The notes under the pieces were generated by a model. It saw only the letters and a list, made by a program, of their open reading frames with translations. It did not search any database and was not told the DNA's origin. The position numbers and the translations under genes are program-made. From UBA2031 sp037189985 (GTDB lineage: Bacteria > Pseudomonadota > Gammaproteobacteria > Pseudomonadales > Moraxellaceae), in the NCBI GenBank assembly GCA_037189985.1, contig JBBCJX010000029.1, forward strand, positions 76,789 to 140,788: DNA of 64,000 nt, read 5' to 3'. Shown in pieces: positions 52,721-61,760 of the stretch. Numbering within the stretch: the stretch's first letter is position 1; each line of letters begins with the position of its first letter.

Positions 52721-53701
52721 ATGAGCGTGGTCAATTGTGCGGTGTACAACCGCCGTAGCGGGCAAAAGCAGGCAGACATTCCCATCGATGAGGTCAGCGA
52801 GGCGCTGGCCGGGAACCCGGATCATTACGTCTGGGTCGGCCTGCATGAGCCGGATGCTGTTGAGATGAAGCTGGTGGCAGAGGAGTTCGGCCTGCATGAG
52901 CTGGCGGTGGAGGATGCCACCCGCCTGCAGCAGCGACCCAAGATCGAAGCCTATGGTGAAACCCTGTTCGTGGCGGTCCGCACGGCGCGCCTGGAAAACG
53001 ACGATATCTGCATCGGCCACACCTATATTTTTGTCGGCCCGCGTTATGTGCTGACGGTACGGCAGGGCGCTTCCCTCAGTTATTCCACGGTACGCCAGCG
53101 CTGCGAGCAGAACACGAAACAGATGAAGCTGGGGCCGGGTTACATCTTGTATGCCTTGCTGGATTTCGTGGTCGACAATTATTTTCCGGTGGTGGAAGAC
53201 TTGGACCATTACCTGAAAAGCATCGAGCACGAGCTTTTCACCAGTGTGTTCCGCCGCAAGACCATGCAGCACCTTTATGACCTCAAGCGGGAGCTGGTGC
53301 GCCTGCGCATGGCGGTGGTGCCGTTGCAGGACATATCCAGCTTCCTCATGCACCATGCCGACACCCAACTGGTGCCCAAGGTCATCTATCCCTATCTGCG
53401 TGATATCAATGACCACGTCTTGCGCCTGACTGACCTGATCAATGCCCAGAGCGAAATGCTCAAGGTCGCCATGGATGTGAACCTGGCCATGGTCAGTGTC
53501 GGGCAGAACGAAGTGGTCAAGCGTCTTGCCTCTTGGGCTGCCATCCTTGCGGTACCCACCATGATTGCCAGTTTCTACGGCATGAACTTCGAGTACATGC
53601 CGGAGCTCAAATGGCATTTCAGCTATCCCGTGGTGCTGGGAGTGATGCTGGGCAGTTGCGTCATCCTGTGGCGGCGTTTGCGGAAAGTGGGATGGCTCTG
53701 A
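52721..53701 (+). CDS. corA: CorA-family divalent cation transporter
   Basis: A 326-residue magnesium/cobalt channel. The large N-terminal cytoplasmic domain (residues 1-260) includes the stalk helix with LRDINDHVLRLTDLINAQSE. Two C-terminal membrane helices are separated by the GMN signature in FYGMNFEYMPELKWHFSYP. The C-terminus WRRLRKVGWL is basic, as in CorA. Confidence 0.94.
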   Translation: MSVVNCAVYNRRSGQKQADIPIDEVSEALAGNPDHYVWVGLHEPDAVEMKLVAEEFGLHELAVEDATRLQQRPKIEAYGETLFVAVRTARLENDDICIGHTYIFVGPRYVLTVRQGASLSYSTVRQRCEQNTKQMKLGPGYILYALLDFVVDNYFPVVEDLDHYLKSIEHELFTSVFRRKTMQHLYDLKRELVRLRMAVVPLQDISSFLMHHADTQLVPKVIYPYLRDINDHVLRLTDLINAQSEMLKVAMDVNLAMVSVGQNEVVKRLASWAAILAVPTMIASFYGMNFEYMPELKWHFSYPVVLGVMLGSCVILWRRLRKVGWL

Positions 53702-53864
53702 GTATCGGCTCATCGTGATCTAACCGGCCAATCCGGGAGTCCGGTCCTGCCATTGAGACGGACGTGCTTTCCCGCCATCTTGCGGCGGCAGCGTTGCGAC
53801 GTTTTTTCATGTTTCGTCCAGTGCTACTCCAAAACAAGAATGCGACCGTCCCAGGAGCACAGGT

Positions 53865-54833
53865 ATGTATCAGTTGCCTGAAATGCCGAACCACATCACC
53901 CGGGAACAGCTACTGGCACAACTGGAAGTGCTGAAGCAAAAATCACTGAGCCCCAGCGAAGGCCTGTTCGGCCCCGACTCCATGTTCTGGGAGATCAACA
54001 AGCATTCGGTCACCTTCTTCGGGGCAGGGCGTGCCGCCCTCCTGCAACTGGCCCACCCCTGGGTGGCCAATGCCATCGTTGACCATTCCAAGACGGTTTC
54101 CGATCCTCTGGGGCGTTTCCAGCGTACCTTCACCAATGTCTTTACCATGGTGTTCGGCAGCGTGGACCAGTTGCTCAAGTGCTGCATTGCCGTGCACAAC
54201 ATCCATCGTTTCATGCAGGGAAAAATCCATACGGAAGCCGGTGCCTTTCCGAAGGGTTCGCACTATCAGGCGAACGAGTCCAACTCCATGCTGTGGGTAC
54301 ATGCCACCTTGTGGGAAGGCTCGGTCAGGATGTACGAGCTGTTCGTGCGCGAACTCTCGGCAGAGGAAAAGGAACGCTACTACCAGGAGACCAAGCTGTT
54401 TGCTTACTGCTTCGGCATTCTGGAAAAAGACCTGCCTGCCACCTGGGATGATTTCATGGCCTACAACGAGGCCATGTGGAATTCCAGCCAGCTGACGGTG
54501 ACGCCGGAGGCACTGGAGACTGCCCGTTTCCTCTTCGATTTCAATCCGGCGCTCAAGCCCTTGCTGAACCATTATCGTGTCATGACCAGCATGATGATGC
54601 CGGAGCGCTTGCGCGAAGGATTTGGTCTGCCCCCTGCCACGGCAAAGAACATGGCCAGCTTCCGCCGCACGACCGCTCTGATCCGTCGCGTGCATCCCTG
54701 GCTGCCGCGGCGTGTTTCTTACCTGCCGGCCTATGTCGAAGCCCGTCGTCGCCTGCGTGGCCTGCACGAGCCTGATTTCCTGACGGCGGCCATGAACAAG
54801 GCAATGCTGGGACAACCCAATCTGGTATCCTGA
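53865..54833 (+). CDS. DUF2236 / oxygenase MpaB family protein
   Basis: A 322-residue protein matching the DUF2236 (MpaB/latex-clearing Lcp-like) family, proposed heme-containing oxygenases. Characteristic segments are GRAALLQLAHPWVANAIVDH (about residues 54-73), FTNVFTMVFGS and the conserved His in LWVHATLWEGSV. No signal peptide is visible. The ATG has AGGAG nine bases upstream and a terminator follows, so it looks monocistronic. Substrate unknown. Confidence 0.82.
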   Translation: MYQLPEMPNHITREQLLAQLEVLKQKSLSPSEGLFGPDSMFWEINKHSVTFFGAGRAALLQLAHPWVANAIVDHSKTVSDPLGRFQRTFTNVFTMVFGSVDQLLKCCIAVHNIHRFMQGKIHTEAGAFPKGSHYQANESNSMLWVHATLWEGSVRMYELFVRELSAEEKERYYQETKLFAYCFGILEKDLPATWDDFMAYNEAMWNSSQLTVTPEALETARFLFDFNPALKPLLNHYRVMTSMMMPERLREGFGLPPATAKNMASFRRTTALIRRVHPWLPRRVSYLPAYVEARRRLRGLHEPDFLTAAMNKAMLGQPNLVS

Positions 54834-54857
54834 GCCACAACAGTGTTTCTCTTTCAT

Positions 54858-54883
54858 ATCCCGGCTCTGGCCGGGATTTTTTT
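54858..54883 (+). terminator. Intrinsic terminator after the DUF2236 gene
   Basis: ATCCCGGC-TCTG-GCCGGGAT followed by seven T. Confidence 0.88.
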
Positions 54884-54962
54884 GCCTGTGGTTCAGGCTC
54901 TGGCCATGAAAAGGAGGCTAGGCTAGTCTCACGGGCCTTTTTCCGGATGGCTGGAGCCGCTC

Positions 54963-55835
54963 ATGAGCAATGTGATGCAGGAAGTCCTGGACCTGCTGGA
55001 CCTGGAAACCATCGAGGCGGGGCTGTTCCGCGGCCCCAGTCGCAATATCGTTGGCAAGAATGTCTTTGGCGGCCAGGTGCTGGCGCAGTCGCTGATGGCG
55101 GCGGGCCTCACTGTCGAGGGACGTCTTGCGCATTCGCTGCATGCCTATTTCCTGCGGGCGGGCGACACCACGGCACCCATGGTTTTCCAGGTTGAGAAAA
55201 TCCGTGACGGCAAGAGCTTCGCCACACGCAACGTGAAAGTGATCCAGCATGGCGAGATCATCTTCATCATGTCAGCCTCTTTTGCCGTGGCAGAAGAAGG
55301 CCTGGAGCATCAGGCCGAGATGCCCAAGGTGGATGGTCCGGACGGCATTCTCAGTGAAACGGAACTGCGCGAAAAAATCGCGCCCATGATTCCCGAGAAA
55401 ATACGGTCGGCGTTTGCGCGCGAACGCCCCATCGAGATCAGGCCCATCAATCCGGTCAATCCCTTTGCTCCTGTCAAGCAGGAAGCCAAGCGTTATCACT
55501 GGATGCGGGCACAGAACCGCTTGCCCGATGACCCTTTCCTGCACCAGTGCATCCTGGCGTTTGCCTCGGATTTCGCCCTCATGGGTACAGCCATGCTGCC
55601 GCACGGCGTGTCGTTCATGCAGAACAACATGCAGGCGGCCAGCCTGGATCACGCGATGTGGTTCCACCGTGATTTCCGCATTGATGAATGGCTGCTTTAT
55701 GACATGGACGGCCCTAATGCTTCGGCCTCGCGAGGCATGAATTTCGGGCGTATTTTTTCCCAGGATGGCCGCCTCGTGGCGACAGTGGCGCAGGAAGGAC
55801 TGATGCGCCTGCGTGAAGTGCCGGAGACATACTGA
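54963..55835 (+). CDS. tesB: Acyl-CoA thioesterase II
   Basis: A 290-residue double hot-dog thioesterase hydrolysing medium- to long-chain acyl-CoA. N-terminal GLFRGPSRNIVGKNVFGGQV and HSLHAYFLRAGD mark the first hot-dog; SLDHAMWFHRDFRIDEWLLY marks the second with the active-site Asp. Length is close to E. coli TesB (286). GGAG precedes the ATG. Confidence 0.95.
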   Translation: MSNVMQEVLDLLDLETIEAGLFRGPSRNIVGKNVFGGQVLAQSLMAAGLTVEGRLAHSLHAYFLRAGDTTAPMVFQVEKIRDGKSFATRNVKVIQHGEIIFIMSASFAVAEEGLEHQAEMPKVDGPDGILSETELREKIAPMIPEKIRSAFARERPIEIRPINPVNPFAPVKQEAKRYHWMRAQNRLPDDPFLHQCILAFASDFALMGTAMLPHGVSFMQNNMQAASLDHAMWFHRDFRIDEWLLYDMDGPNASASRGMNFGRIFSQDGRLVATVAQEGLMRLREVPETY

Positions 55836-55858
55836 GCGCTTGCACAACCACGATACAT

Positions 55859-55939
55859 CGTCGTCCCGGCCCAGGCCGGGACCCATGCGGATTCTGCCTT
55901 GTCACCGCCGCATGGACCCCGGCCTGCGCCGGGGTGACT
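55859..55939. repeat. REP-like doublet, copies 2 and 3 in inverted orientation
   Basis: Two palindromic units (55859-55886 with a CCCGGCC core, 55912-55939 with a CCCCGGCCTGCGCCGGGG core) face each other. They share the inner inverted sequence CCATGCGG / CCGCATGG. They resemble the unit at 30652-30679. The doublet lies between the convergent tesB and patatin genes. Confidence 0.78.
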
Positions 55940-55983
55940 ATGAAATTTGGGCTGAAACGACTCCTTCCCGTTTTTTGACCTGC

Positions 55984-57192
55984 TTACTCTGCCCGCTTGA
56001 ATTCCACCACATTACTTTCGACTGGTGTGCTCTCTACCTTGGCAATGTTGTCCATGCCGAGGAAGCGCGCCAGTTCGTCGCGCCGGTTGCAGCCGTCGAG
56101 ATAGCCCAGCTCCATGAGGTCCTTGCAATACGCTGCCTCGAACAGCAGATAGCTCAGTACCCCTGAGCCCGAGCGGTGGGTGGCACCCGAGCCACGCACG
56201 AAAAGGCGGATGCTCTTGGGCAGCAGGCGGGCGTGGCGCATGGCGATCTGGTCCAGTACTTCGGCCGGGGGCGACATCACCATCACGTCCACATGCCGCA
56301 ATGAGGAGTGCTGGCTGCGCACTTCGTCCGGGATCAGCGCCAGTGTCTGGTTGATGCGTGTCAGGCGTTCGGTGTCGGCTTCCAGGCTATCAATGAACGA
56401 GCTGTTCATGATGTGGCTGACGACTTGCGCAATGCTGGGATAGGCCACGGTACGCTCGCGGATGCTGCGGCGGGACTGGCCGCTGACACCGACCACCAGA
56501 ACGCGCTCTGCACCCAGATGCAGGGCCGGACTGATGGGCGAAAGCTGGCGCAGTGCACCATCACCAAAGAATTCCCGGTTCACGCGTACGGCCGGAAAAA
56601 TGATGGGGATGGCAGCAGAGGCCATGAGGTGATCCAGCGTAATGCTGGCACGCAGTCCCAGCCGACGCGAGCGGCGCCAGTTTTCCAGGGAAGTGATGCC
56701 CTGATAGAAGCTCACGGATTCCCCGCTGGAATAGCCGGAGGCGGTAATGCAGAGCGCGCGCAGGTAGCCGTTGTCGATGGCCTCTTGAATGCGTGGCAGT
56801 GCTAGGCGTTCTCCCAGCAGTTCACGCAAGGGGCTGTTGTCCAGCAGTGAAATCGGCAGGTCGCGGCGCAGCCGGCCGAAGGCCATGGTCCAGAGGAAGC
56901 GGCTGGCGCGGCGCAGTACACCGGGCCAGTCGGTGCGGTAGACCTGTTCGGTGTGAAAGCCGCCCCAGACGTCTTCAAGCAGCTTGACGCCGTCCTGAAG
57001 GCAGCCCGCATGCGTGGCGAGTCCGGTGGCATTGAGGCCACCGGCAGATGTGCCGCAGATGATGTCGAAGGGATTGGCGCAGGCGGCCGGCAGCATCTCG
57101 GAGATCGCGCGCAGCACGCCGACCTGATAGGCCGCGCGTGCACCACCGCCTGAAAGTATCAGTCCGGTGGAAGGGCTGTGAGCTGCATTCAT
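55984..57192 (-). CDS. Patatin-like phospholipase
   Basis: A 402-residue patatin-fold lipase. The oxyanion motif LSGGGARAAYQVG is near residue 14, the Ser nucleophile lies in IICGTSAGGLNA (G-x-S-x-G) and the catalytic Asp in FFGDGALRQ. No signal peptide, so likely a cytoplasmic or membrane-associated acyl hydrolase, not a type III effector by context. The start at 57192 has GGAG six bases upstream and is preferred over 57210. Confidence 0.9.
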   Translation of the reverse strand: MNAAHSPSTGLILSGGGARAAYQVGVLRAISEMLPAACANPFDIICGTSAGGLNATGLATHAGCLQDGVKLLEDVWGGFHTEQVYRTDWPGVLRRASRFLWTMAFGRLRRDLPISLLDNSPLRELLGERLALPRIQEAIDNGYLRALCITASGYSSGESVSFYQGITSLENWRRSRRLGLRASITLDHLMASAAIPIIFPAVRVNREFFGDGALRQLSPISPALHLGAERVLVVGVSGQSRRSIRERTVAYPSIAQVVSHIMNSSFIDSLEADTERLTRINQTLALIPDEVRSQHSSLRHVDVMVMSPPAEVLDQIAMRHARLLPKSIRLFVRGSGATHRSGSGVLSYLLFEAAYCKDLMELGYLDGCNRRDELARFLGMDNIAKVESTPVESNVVEFKRAE

Positions 57193-57284
57193 GGCGGACT
57201 CCGCTGGCACATCAGCAGTCTAGGAGCTGTTGAGGGCTCCCGGGTATGACAAAGGCACCAGCGCGGAAAATCAGGGGCGAGCGG

Positions 57285-57665
57285 TCAGCCCGGCCAGTGC
57301 ACCGTGCTTTCGCCACCCGCGTTGATGCGCCACCACAGGTCAGGGTCGTCACCTTCCTCCCAACTGCCGGGAGTGGCACGGACCTCGGTCCTGAAAAAAT
57401 CGTGGGCCTCCCGGGCACAGGCAATGTCATCCGGCCACGGCGTATGGGGGCTGTCGAACCATACCGAAGAAAAACCGGGGCTTGCCTCTTCGATGACCAG
57501 CACGGGGATGACGTGGTCATCATGCTTGAGCGCAAGCCGCCATTGCCGGCGACCGGCAGGGCGGGGACGAGTATCGCCCGTAGCCGGAAAGCGCTGGGAC
57601 AGCCATGCAAACAGGGCATCGGCGGGGGTGTCTTGCAGATAGATTTCAATATCGGGGGCAGGCAT
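57285..57665 (-). CDS. Hypothetical protein, 126 residues
   Basis: An acidic, Trp- and Pro-rich cytoplasmic protein beginning MPAPDIEIYLQDTPADALFA and containing KHDDHVIPVLVIEEASPGFS, WFDSPHTPWPDDIACAREA and a C-terminal ESTVHWPG. I do not recognise the family. The motif GDDPDLWWRINAGGEST is distinctive. The longer open frame upstream is a shadow of hsbA and is discarded; MPAPD is the first plausible start. Codon use is similar to its neighbours. It lies between the patatin gene and the divergent hsbA. Confidence 0.65.
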   Translation of the reverse strand: MPAPDIEIYLQDTPADALFAWLSQRFPATGDTRPRPAGRRQWRLALKHDDHVIPVLVIEEASPGFSSVWFDSPHTPWPDDIACAREAHDFFRTEVRATPGSWEEGDDPDLWWRINAGGESTVHWPG

Positions 57666-57830
57666 GTGACAGAACTCCGGTTGTCGCGCTCCGCGCCGAC
57701 AGATAGGGTCTAACCTTACAGGCCTGCACAGGTAATACGCCAGCATTGGCATTGTGCAATCTTGCGTGTACATCGCTACAGGCGGAATGGGTATATTGCC
57801 CTGCGATACCGCCGCTGAAAGGAGACCCTC

Positions 57831-58136
57831 ATGAGCATTACCACTTCCAGTTCCGCTGACGGACGCGAACTGACCATCCGGGTGAAAGGGCGCTTTGATT
57901 TCAGCACCCACCAGGATTTCCGCAATGCCTACGAAAGTGCACCTGCCGGACTGGATGCCTGGATCGTGGACTTGCGTGATGCCACCTATCTCGACAGCTC
58001 CGCCCTTGGCATGCTGCTTCTGCTGCGTGACCACGCCGGCGGTGACGGCAGCCGCGTACGCATCGTCAACTGCAACCCGGACGTGAAGAAAATCCTGGCC
58101 ATTTCCAATTTCGAGCAACTCTTCACCATCCAGTGA
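57831..58136 (+). CDS. hsbA: STAS-domain anti-sigma factor antagonist, HsbA-like
   Basis: A 101-residue single STAS domain. The phosphorylatable Ser lies in ATYLDSSALGMLLLLRDH (Ser56/57). Its position before a receiver-phosphatase-kinase protein and an Hpt protein matches P. aeruginosa hsbA-hsbR-hptB (PA3347-PA3346-PA3345). There HsbA, depending on Ser phosphorylation, binds anti-sigma FlgM or the diguanylate cyclase HsbD to balance motility and biofilm. Function here is inferred from that similarity; partner genes are not in the window. Confidence 0.88.
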   Translation: MSITTSSSADGRELTIRVKGRFDFSTHQDFRNAYESAPAGLDAWIVDLRDATYLDSSALGMLLLLRDHAGGDGSRVRIVNCNPDVKKILAISNFEQLFTIQ

Positions 58137-58215
58137 ACTGCTTTCAGCGTATTCTCGCGGCAGACATTCCGGCCTGCTGCTTTCCGTGCCAGCCCGTCAG
58201 CCTGAAGGACCCCGA

Positions 58216-59925
58216 GTGAGCAAGGCCCGTTTGCGCATACTGGTTGCGGATGACAACGCAACCGACCGACTGATCATGGAGACCCTGCTCAAACGGCAGG
58301 GCCATGACGTGCGTACCGTGCTGAACGGGGAAGAGGCAGTGCAAAGCTTTGCCGAATCCCGTCCCGACCTCGTGCTCATGGACGTCATGATGCCGGTGCT
58401 GGACGGGATCAGTGCGGCGAGGCTCATGCGTGAAATGGCGGGCAATGAACTGGTGCCCATCATTTTCCTGACCTCGCTCAATGATGCGCGCGACCTTGCC
58501 GCCTGCCTGGAGGCAGGTGGCGATGACTTCCTCAGCAAGCCCTATAACCCTGTCATCCTGCAGGCCAAGATCAAGGCATTCTCACGCCTGCGCCGGCTGC
58601 ATGGCGAAATGCAGCGGCAACGGGAATATCTGGTAGCCGAGCAGCAGGCGGCCAAGAGCCTTTTTGACCGCATTGCCCACCGTGGCGCGCTGAATGCCTC
58701 CAATATCCGCTACCTCCTCTCGCCCATGGCCATCTTCAATGGCGACGTACTGCTGGCGGCCCGCCAGCCCGGCGGTGACATGCTGGTTGTACTCGGCGAT
58801 TTCACGGGGCATGGCCTGCCGGCCGCCATCGGCATCATGCCACTGGCGGAAATCTTCTACGGCATGGTTGCCAAGAGCTTTGGTCTCGAGGCCATCCTGC
58901 GCGAGATCAACCAGCGTCTGAAGGCCGTGCTGCCGTCCTCCATTTTCTGCTGTGCTACGGCATTGCACCTGAATTAACGCAATCGCCATATCGAGATATG
59001 GGCCGGCGGTTTGCCGGATGGTGTCATTCACTATCCAGAGGAGGGGAAGCTGGTCCCGATTCTTTCGCGGCATCTGCCCTTGGGCATCCTGCATCCGGAC
59101 AGTTTCCGCTATGAGCCACAGATCGTGGAGATGAGGCCGGATTCAGCAGTCTATCTCTGGTCGGACGGTGTGGTTGAAACAACAAGCCCTGAAGGAGAGA
59201 TGTTCGGCGAGGAGCGTTTGCTTGATCTTTTCAGTGCGGCTAGGTCCGGGGCAGACATGTTTGCACTCATTACGCAGCGCTTGCGCGAGTTCGGCCACCT
59301 GAGCGACCAGAGTGATGATTATTCACTGGTCCAGATACGGCCTGACCAGGCCGTGGAGGCCCTTTCTCCCCGTGAGCAGCCAGTGACGGAGGCACGGGCT
59401 TCGCGCCAGATCGGGGACTGGTCCATGGAGTACGAGCTGCGTGTCGACAGCCTGCGGGTCTCGGACCCGGTTCCCTTGCTCATGCACATGCTTTTGCAGT
59501 CACCGGGGCTGCGCAAGCATGGCGGTGTCATCAATACCATCCTGAGCGAGTTGTATTCCAATTCGCTGGAGCACGGGATTCTGGAGCTGGATTCCGCCAT
59601 GAAGAATGATGCCGAGGGCTTCCGCCGTTACTACCAGTTGCGTGCGGAGCGCCTGCAAACACTGACGGAGGCCAGCATACGCATACGTGCCGAAGTCATG
59701 CCGATTCGCGGAGGAGGCTTATTGCGCCTGCGTGTCAAGGACAGCGGTGCCGGTTTTGATTTTGCATCGTCGGCACCCGAGGGCCAGAACCCGGCCTACT
59801 ATGGTCGTGGCCTGACCTTGCTGGCATCGCTGTGTCGCCGTGTCGAATATTTTCCGCCAGGCAACGAAGTGCTGGTGGAGTTTGCCTGGCGGGAACAAGG
59901 TAATGAACAGAGAGTGTTGTCATGA
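58216..59925 (+). pseudogene. hsbR: HsbR-like receiver-PP2C-kinase regulator with in-frame ochre codon
   Basis: One frame of 569 codons is interrupted by TAA at codon 254 (58975-58977). Before it are a receiver domain (acidic ADDN, phosphoacceptor Asp56 in LVLMDVMMP, Lys108 in LSKPY) and the first half of a SpoIIE/PP2C phosphatase (VVLGDFTGHGLPAA). After it come the rest of the phosphatase (WSDGVVETTSPEGEMFGEER, SDDYSLVQI) and an HATPase kinase domain (SNSLEHG about codon 447, DSGAGFD about 509, GRGLTLL about 530). Codon 254 sits in ATALHLN-x-RNRHIEIWAGGLPDG with no frameshift, so CAA-to-TAA is the simplest cause. The GTG start at 58216 has AAGGA six bases upstream. A product of 253 residues would be an inactive phosphatase. 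Confidence 0.88.
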
Positions 59926-60260
59926 GTGAGCGCTATCTGGACACAGGGCTGCTGGAAGAGCTGCGTGGCATTCTCGAGGATGAGTTTCCTGCTTTGATCA
60001 GTACCTGGATACAGGACTCGGGAGTGCGCATGGATGAAATGCAGCAATCCTTCCAGCGTGGGGATGCCGAAGGCCTGCGCAAGTCCGTGCACAGCCTCAA
60101 AGGCTCCAGTGCCAATCTGGGGCTGGTTTATCTGGTTGGTCTTTGTCAGGTGATGGAAGACGCAGCACGCAACAACAAGCTGGAAGGGCAGGAGGCATTG
60201 CTGGTGAAGATACGGCAGGAACAGCAGCATGGTGTGGTACTGCTGCGTGACATGCTCTAG
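59922..60260 (+). CDS. hptB: Histidine phosphotransfer protein, HptB-like
   Basis: A 112-residue Hpt domain with the phosphorylated His57 in SVHSLKGSSANLG. It overlaps the last four bases of the hsbR frame, as expected for coupled translation. In P. aeruginosa HptB receives phosphate from several hybrid sensors and passes it to the HsbR receiver. The gene itself is intact, although the hsbR frame before it is broken. A bidirectional terminator follows. Confidence 0.9.
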   Translation: MSERYLDTGLLEELRGILEDEFPALISTWIQDSGVRMDEMQQSFQRGDAEGLRKSVHSLKGSSANLGLVYLVGLCQVMEDAARNNKLEGQEALLVKIRQEQQHGVVLLRDML

Positions 60261-60281
60261 AGAACAGTCTCTGCACGGGAT

Positions 60282-60315
60282 GCATAAAAAACCGGCCATG
60301 GCCGGTTTTTTTATG
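60282..60315. terminator. Bidirectional terminator between hptB and the adenylate cyclase gene
   Basis: GCATAAAAAACCGGC and its complement around a CATG loop, ending in a seven-T run, between convergent genes. Confidence 0.85.
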
Positions 60316-60326
60316 CAGGGAAGTAA

Positions 60327-61706
60327 TCACCCGATGCGCTTGTCCTTGAGCCGCTGTGCGGCCAGTTCCAGAGCCTTCACGATACGGTCCTTGTCGTAGT
60401 TCTTGACCTTGTTGATGTCCATGAGCATGGCAAAGCCGTCCAGCTCGTGCTCTATCCAGGTGGACTGCGCGCCCATGTCGGCACGGAAATCCATCACCTG
60501 CCAGACCTGCACCGGATTGGCGATACCGCGCAGCCGCACGGTGCCTTTCTCGCGGCACATGATCTTGTCGCGTACCAGCAGGTAGGTGTCGTTGGAGATC
60601 AGGATTTCATCGGGCTCGGCCGCATTCTGCAGGCGAGAAGCCAGATTGGCATCGCGACCGATGATGGTGTAGTCCATGCGTGATTCCGAGCCAAAGTTGC
60701 CCACATGGCAATAACCGGTGGTGATGCCCATGCGCACGTGCAGGGGTTTTTCCACGCCCATGCTGCTCCACTTCTGCCGCATCACCTGCATCTGCTTGCG
60801 CATGTCGATGGCCATGGAGACACAGGCCACGGCATCTTCCTTGGCACCTTTGGTGCCGGGGTCGCCAAAGAAGATCAGGATGGCGTCGCCGATGAACTTG
60901 TCGATGGTGCCGCCGTAGCGGAGGGCAATGCGCGACATCTGGTCGAAGTAGTAGTTCAGCATTTCCGTGAGGGCGTCCGGCGACATTTCATCCGTGGTTT
61001 CGGTGAAGTCCTTGATGTCAGAGAAAAACACGGAGAGCTTCTTGCGGTGATTCTGCAGGCGGGCATCGCGGCGGCCGGAGAAAATCGATTCCCAGACCTG
61101 TGTGGGCAGGTATTTCACCAACTTGCGGGAAAGCTGTATCGACTGTTCCTGCTGCTCGAGGATCTGGTTTTTGGCATGCAGCAGGTTGCGCGCCTGCTCC
61201 CGGATGTAAAAGGCGGAAATCCCCACGAAGAACGCAAAGCCACCAATTGCGACCGCCGTGAGTTCTGCCGGTGTTTCGATATAGGGAATGACATGGAAGC
61301 CGAAGACCACGCCACCTAACAGGGTTCCTATCAGCGTGACGAAGGAGGCCAGCAGGATAAGAGCAAGATTGCCGAAAGCCGTGGCGCTGGTCAGCAAGAG
61401 GCCGAGGAAGGTCAGTGTCGGCACCAGGCTGTAGCCGGCGGCAGCAATCCCTACACCCACGGAGAGAGCATCGGTGAGCATGATGATGCCGTCAGCCTGG
61501 TCACCGTATTTTTCTTTCAACCGGGCATGAAGGAAACGCTGCGACCATGGAATCAGCACGGTCAGTGGAATGATGGCAATGACACTGGTGTCATAGAAGC
61601 CGGAGTAAATGCCCGCCGCAAAGACACAGCCGGCCACGATGTAGGCCAGCATGCGCGTGTGTTGGATGGTGACTAGCGAGCGCTCTTCTTGTTCATCAAT
61701 CGACAT
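60327..61706 (-). CDS. Membrane-bound class III adenylate/guanylate cyclase (CyaB-like)
   Basis: A 459-residue cyclase. The N-terminal half has about six membrane segments (residues 19-165), then a coiled-coil linker (HAKNQILEQQEQSIQL). The catalytic domain carries the metal-binding Asp in VFFSDIKDFTETT and in DKFIGDAILIFFG, and the transition-state region YTIIGRDANLASRLQNA. The architecture resembles P. aeruginosa CyaB, the main source of cAMP for Vfr and type IV pili there. cAMP is the likely product, but substrate cannot be fixed by eye. Start at 61706, weak ribosome site. Confidence 0.88.
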   Translation of the reverse strand: MSIDEQEERSLVTIQHTRMLAYIVAGCVFAAGIYSGFYDTSVIAIIPLTVLIPWSQRFLHARLKEKYGDQADGIIMLTDALSVGVGIAAAGYSLVPTLTFLGLLLTSATAFGNLALILLASFVTLIGTLLGGVVFGFHVIPYIETPAELTAVAIGGFAFFVGISAFYIREQARNLLHAKNQILEQQEQSIQLSRKLVKYLPTQVWESIFSGRRDARLQNHRKKLSVFFSDIKDFTETTDEMSPDALTEMLNYYFDQMSRIALRYGGTIDKFIGDAILIFFGDPGTKGAKEDAVACVSMAIDMRKQMQVMRQKWSSMGVEKPLHVRMGITTGYCHVGNFGSESRMDYTIIGRDANLASRLQNAAEPDEILISNDTYLLVRDKIMCREKGTVRLRGIANPVQVWQVMDFRADMGAQSTWIEHELDGFAMLMDINKVKNYDKDRIVKALELAAQRLKDKRIG

Positions 61707-61760
61707 GGGCGCGTAGGTCTTTTTCGTTGTGCATCAGTGGCATGAATTCAGAGGCATGGA

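Noticed and set aside
57666..58118. N-terminal extension of the hypothetical protein ending at 57285
   Set aside because: The extension is the antisense of hsbA and lacks protein-like character; MPAPD at 57665 is the plausible start.
49580..59925. Stop-codon reassignment (TAG and TAA read as Gln)
   Set aside because: Many genes in the window end at the expected family length with TAA or TAG (accA, the thioesterase and hptB use TAG), so these codons act as stops.
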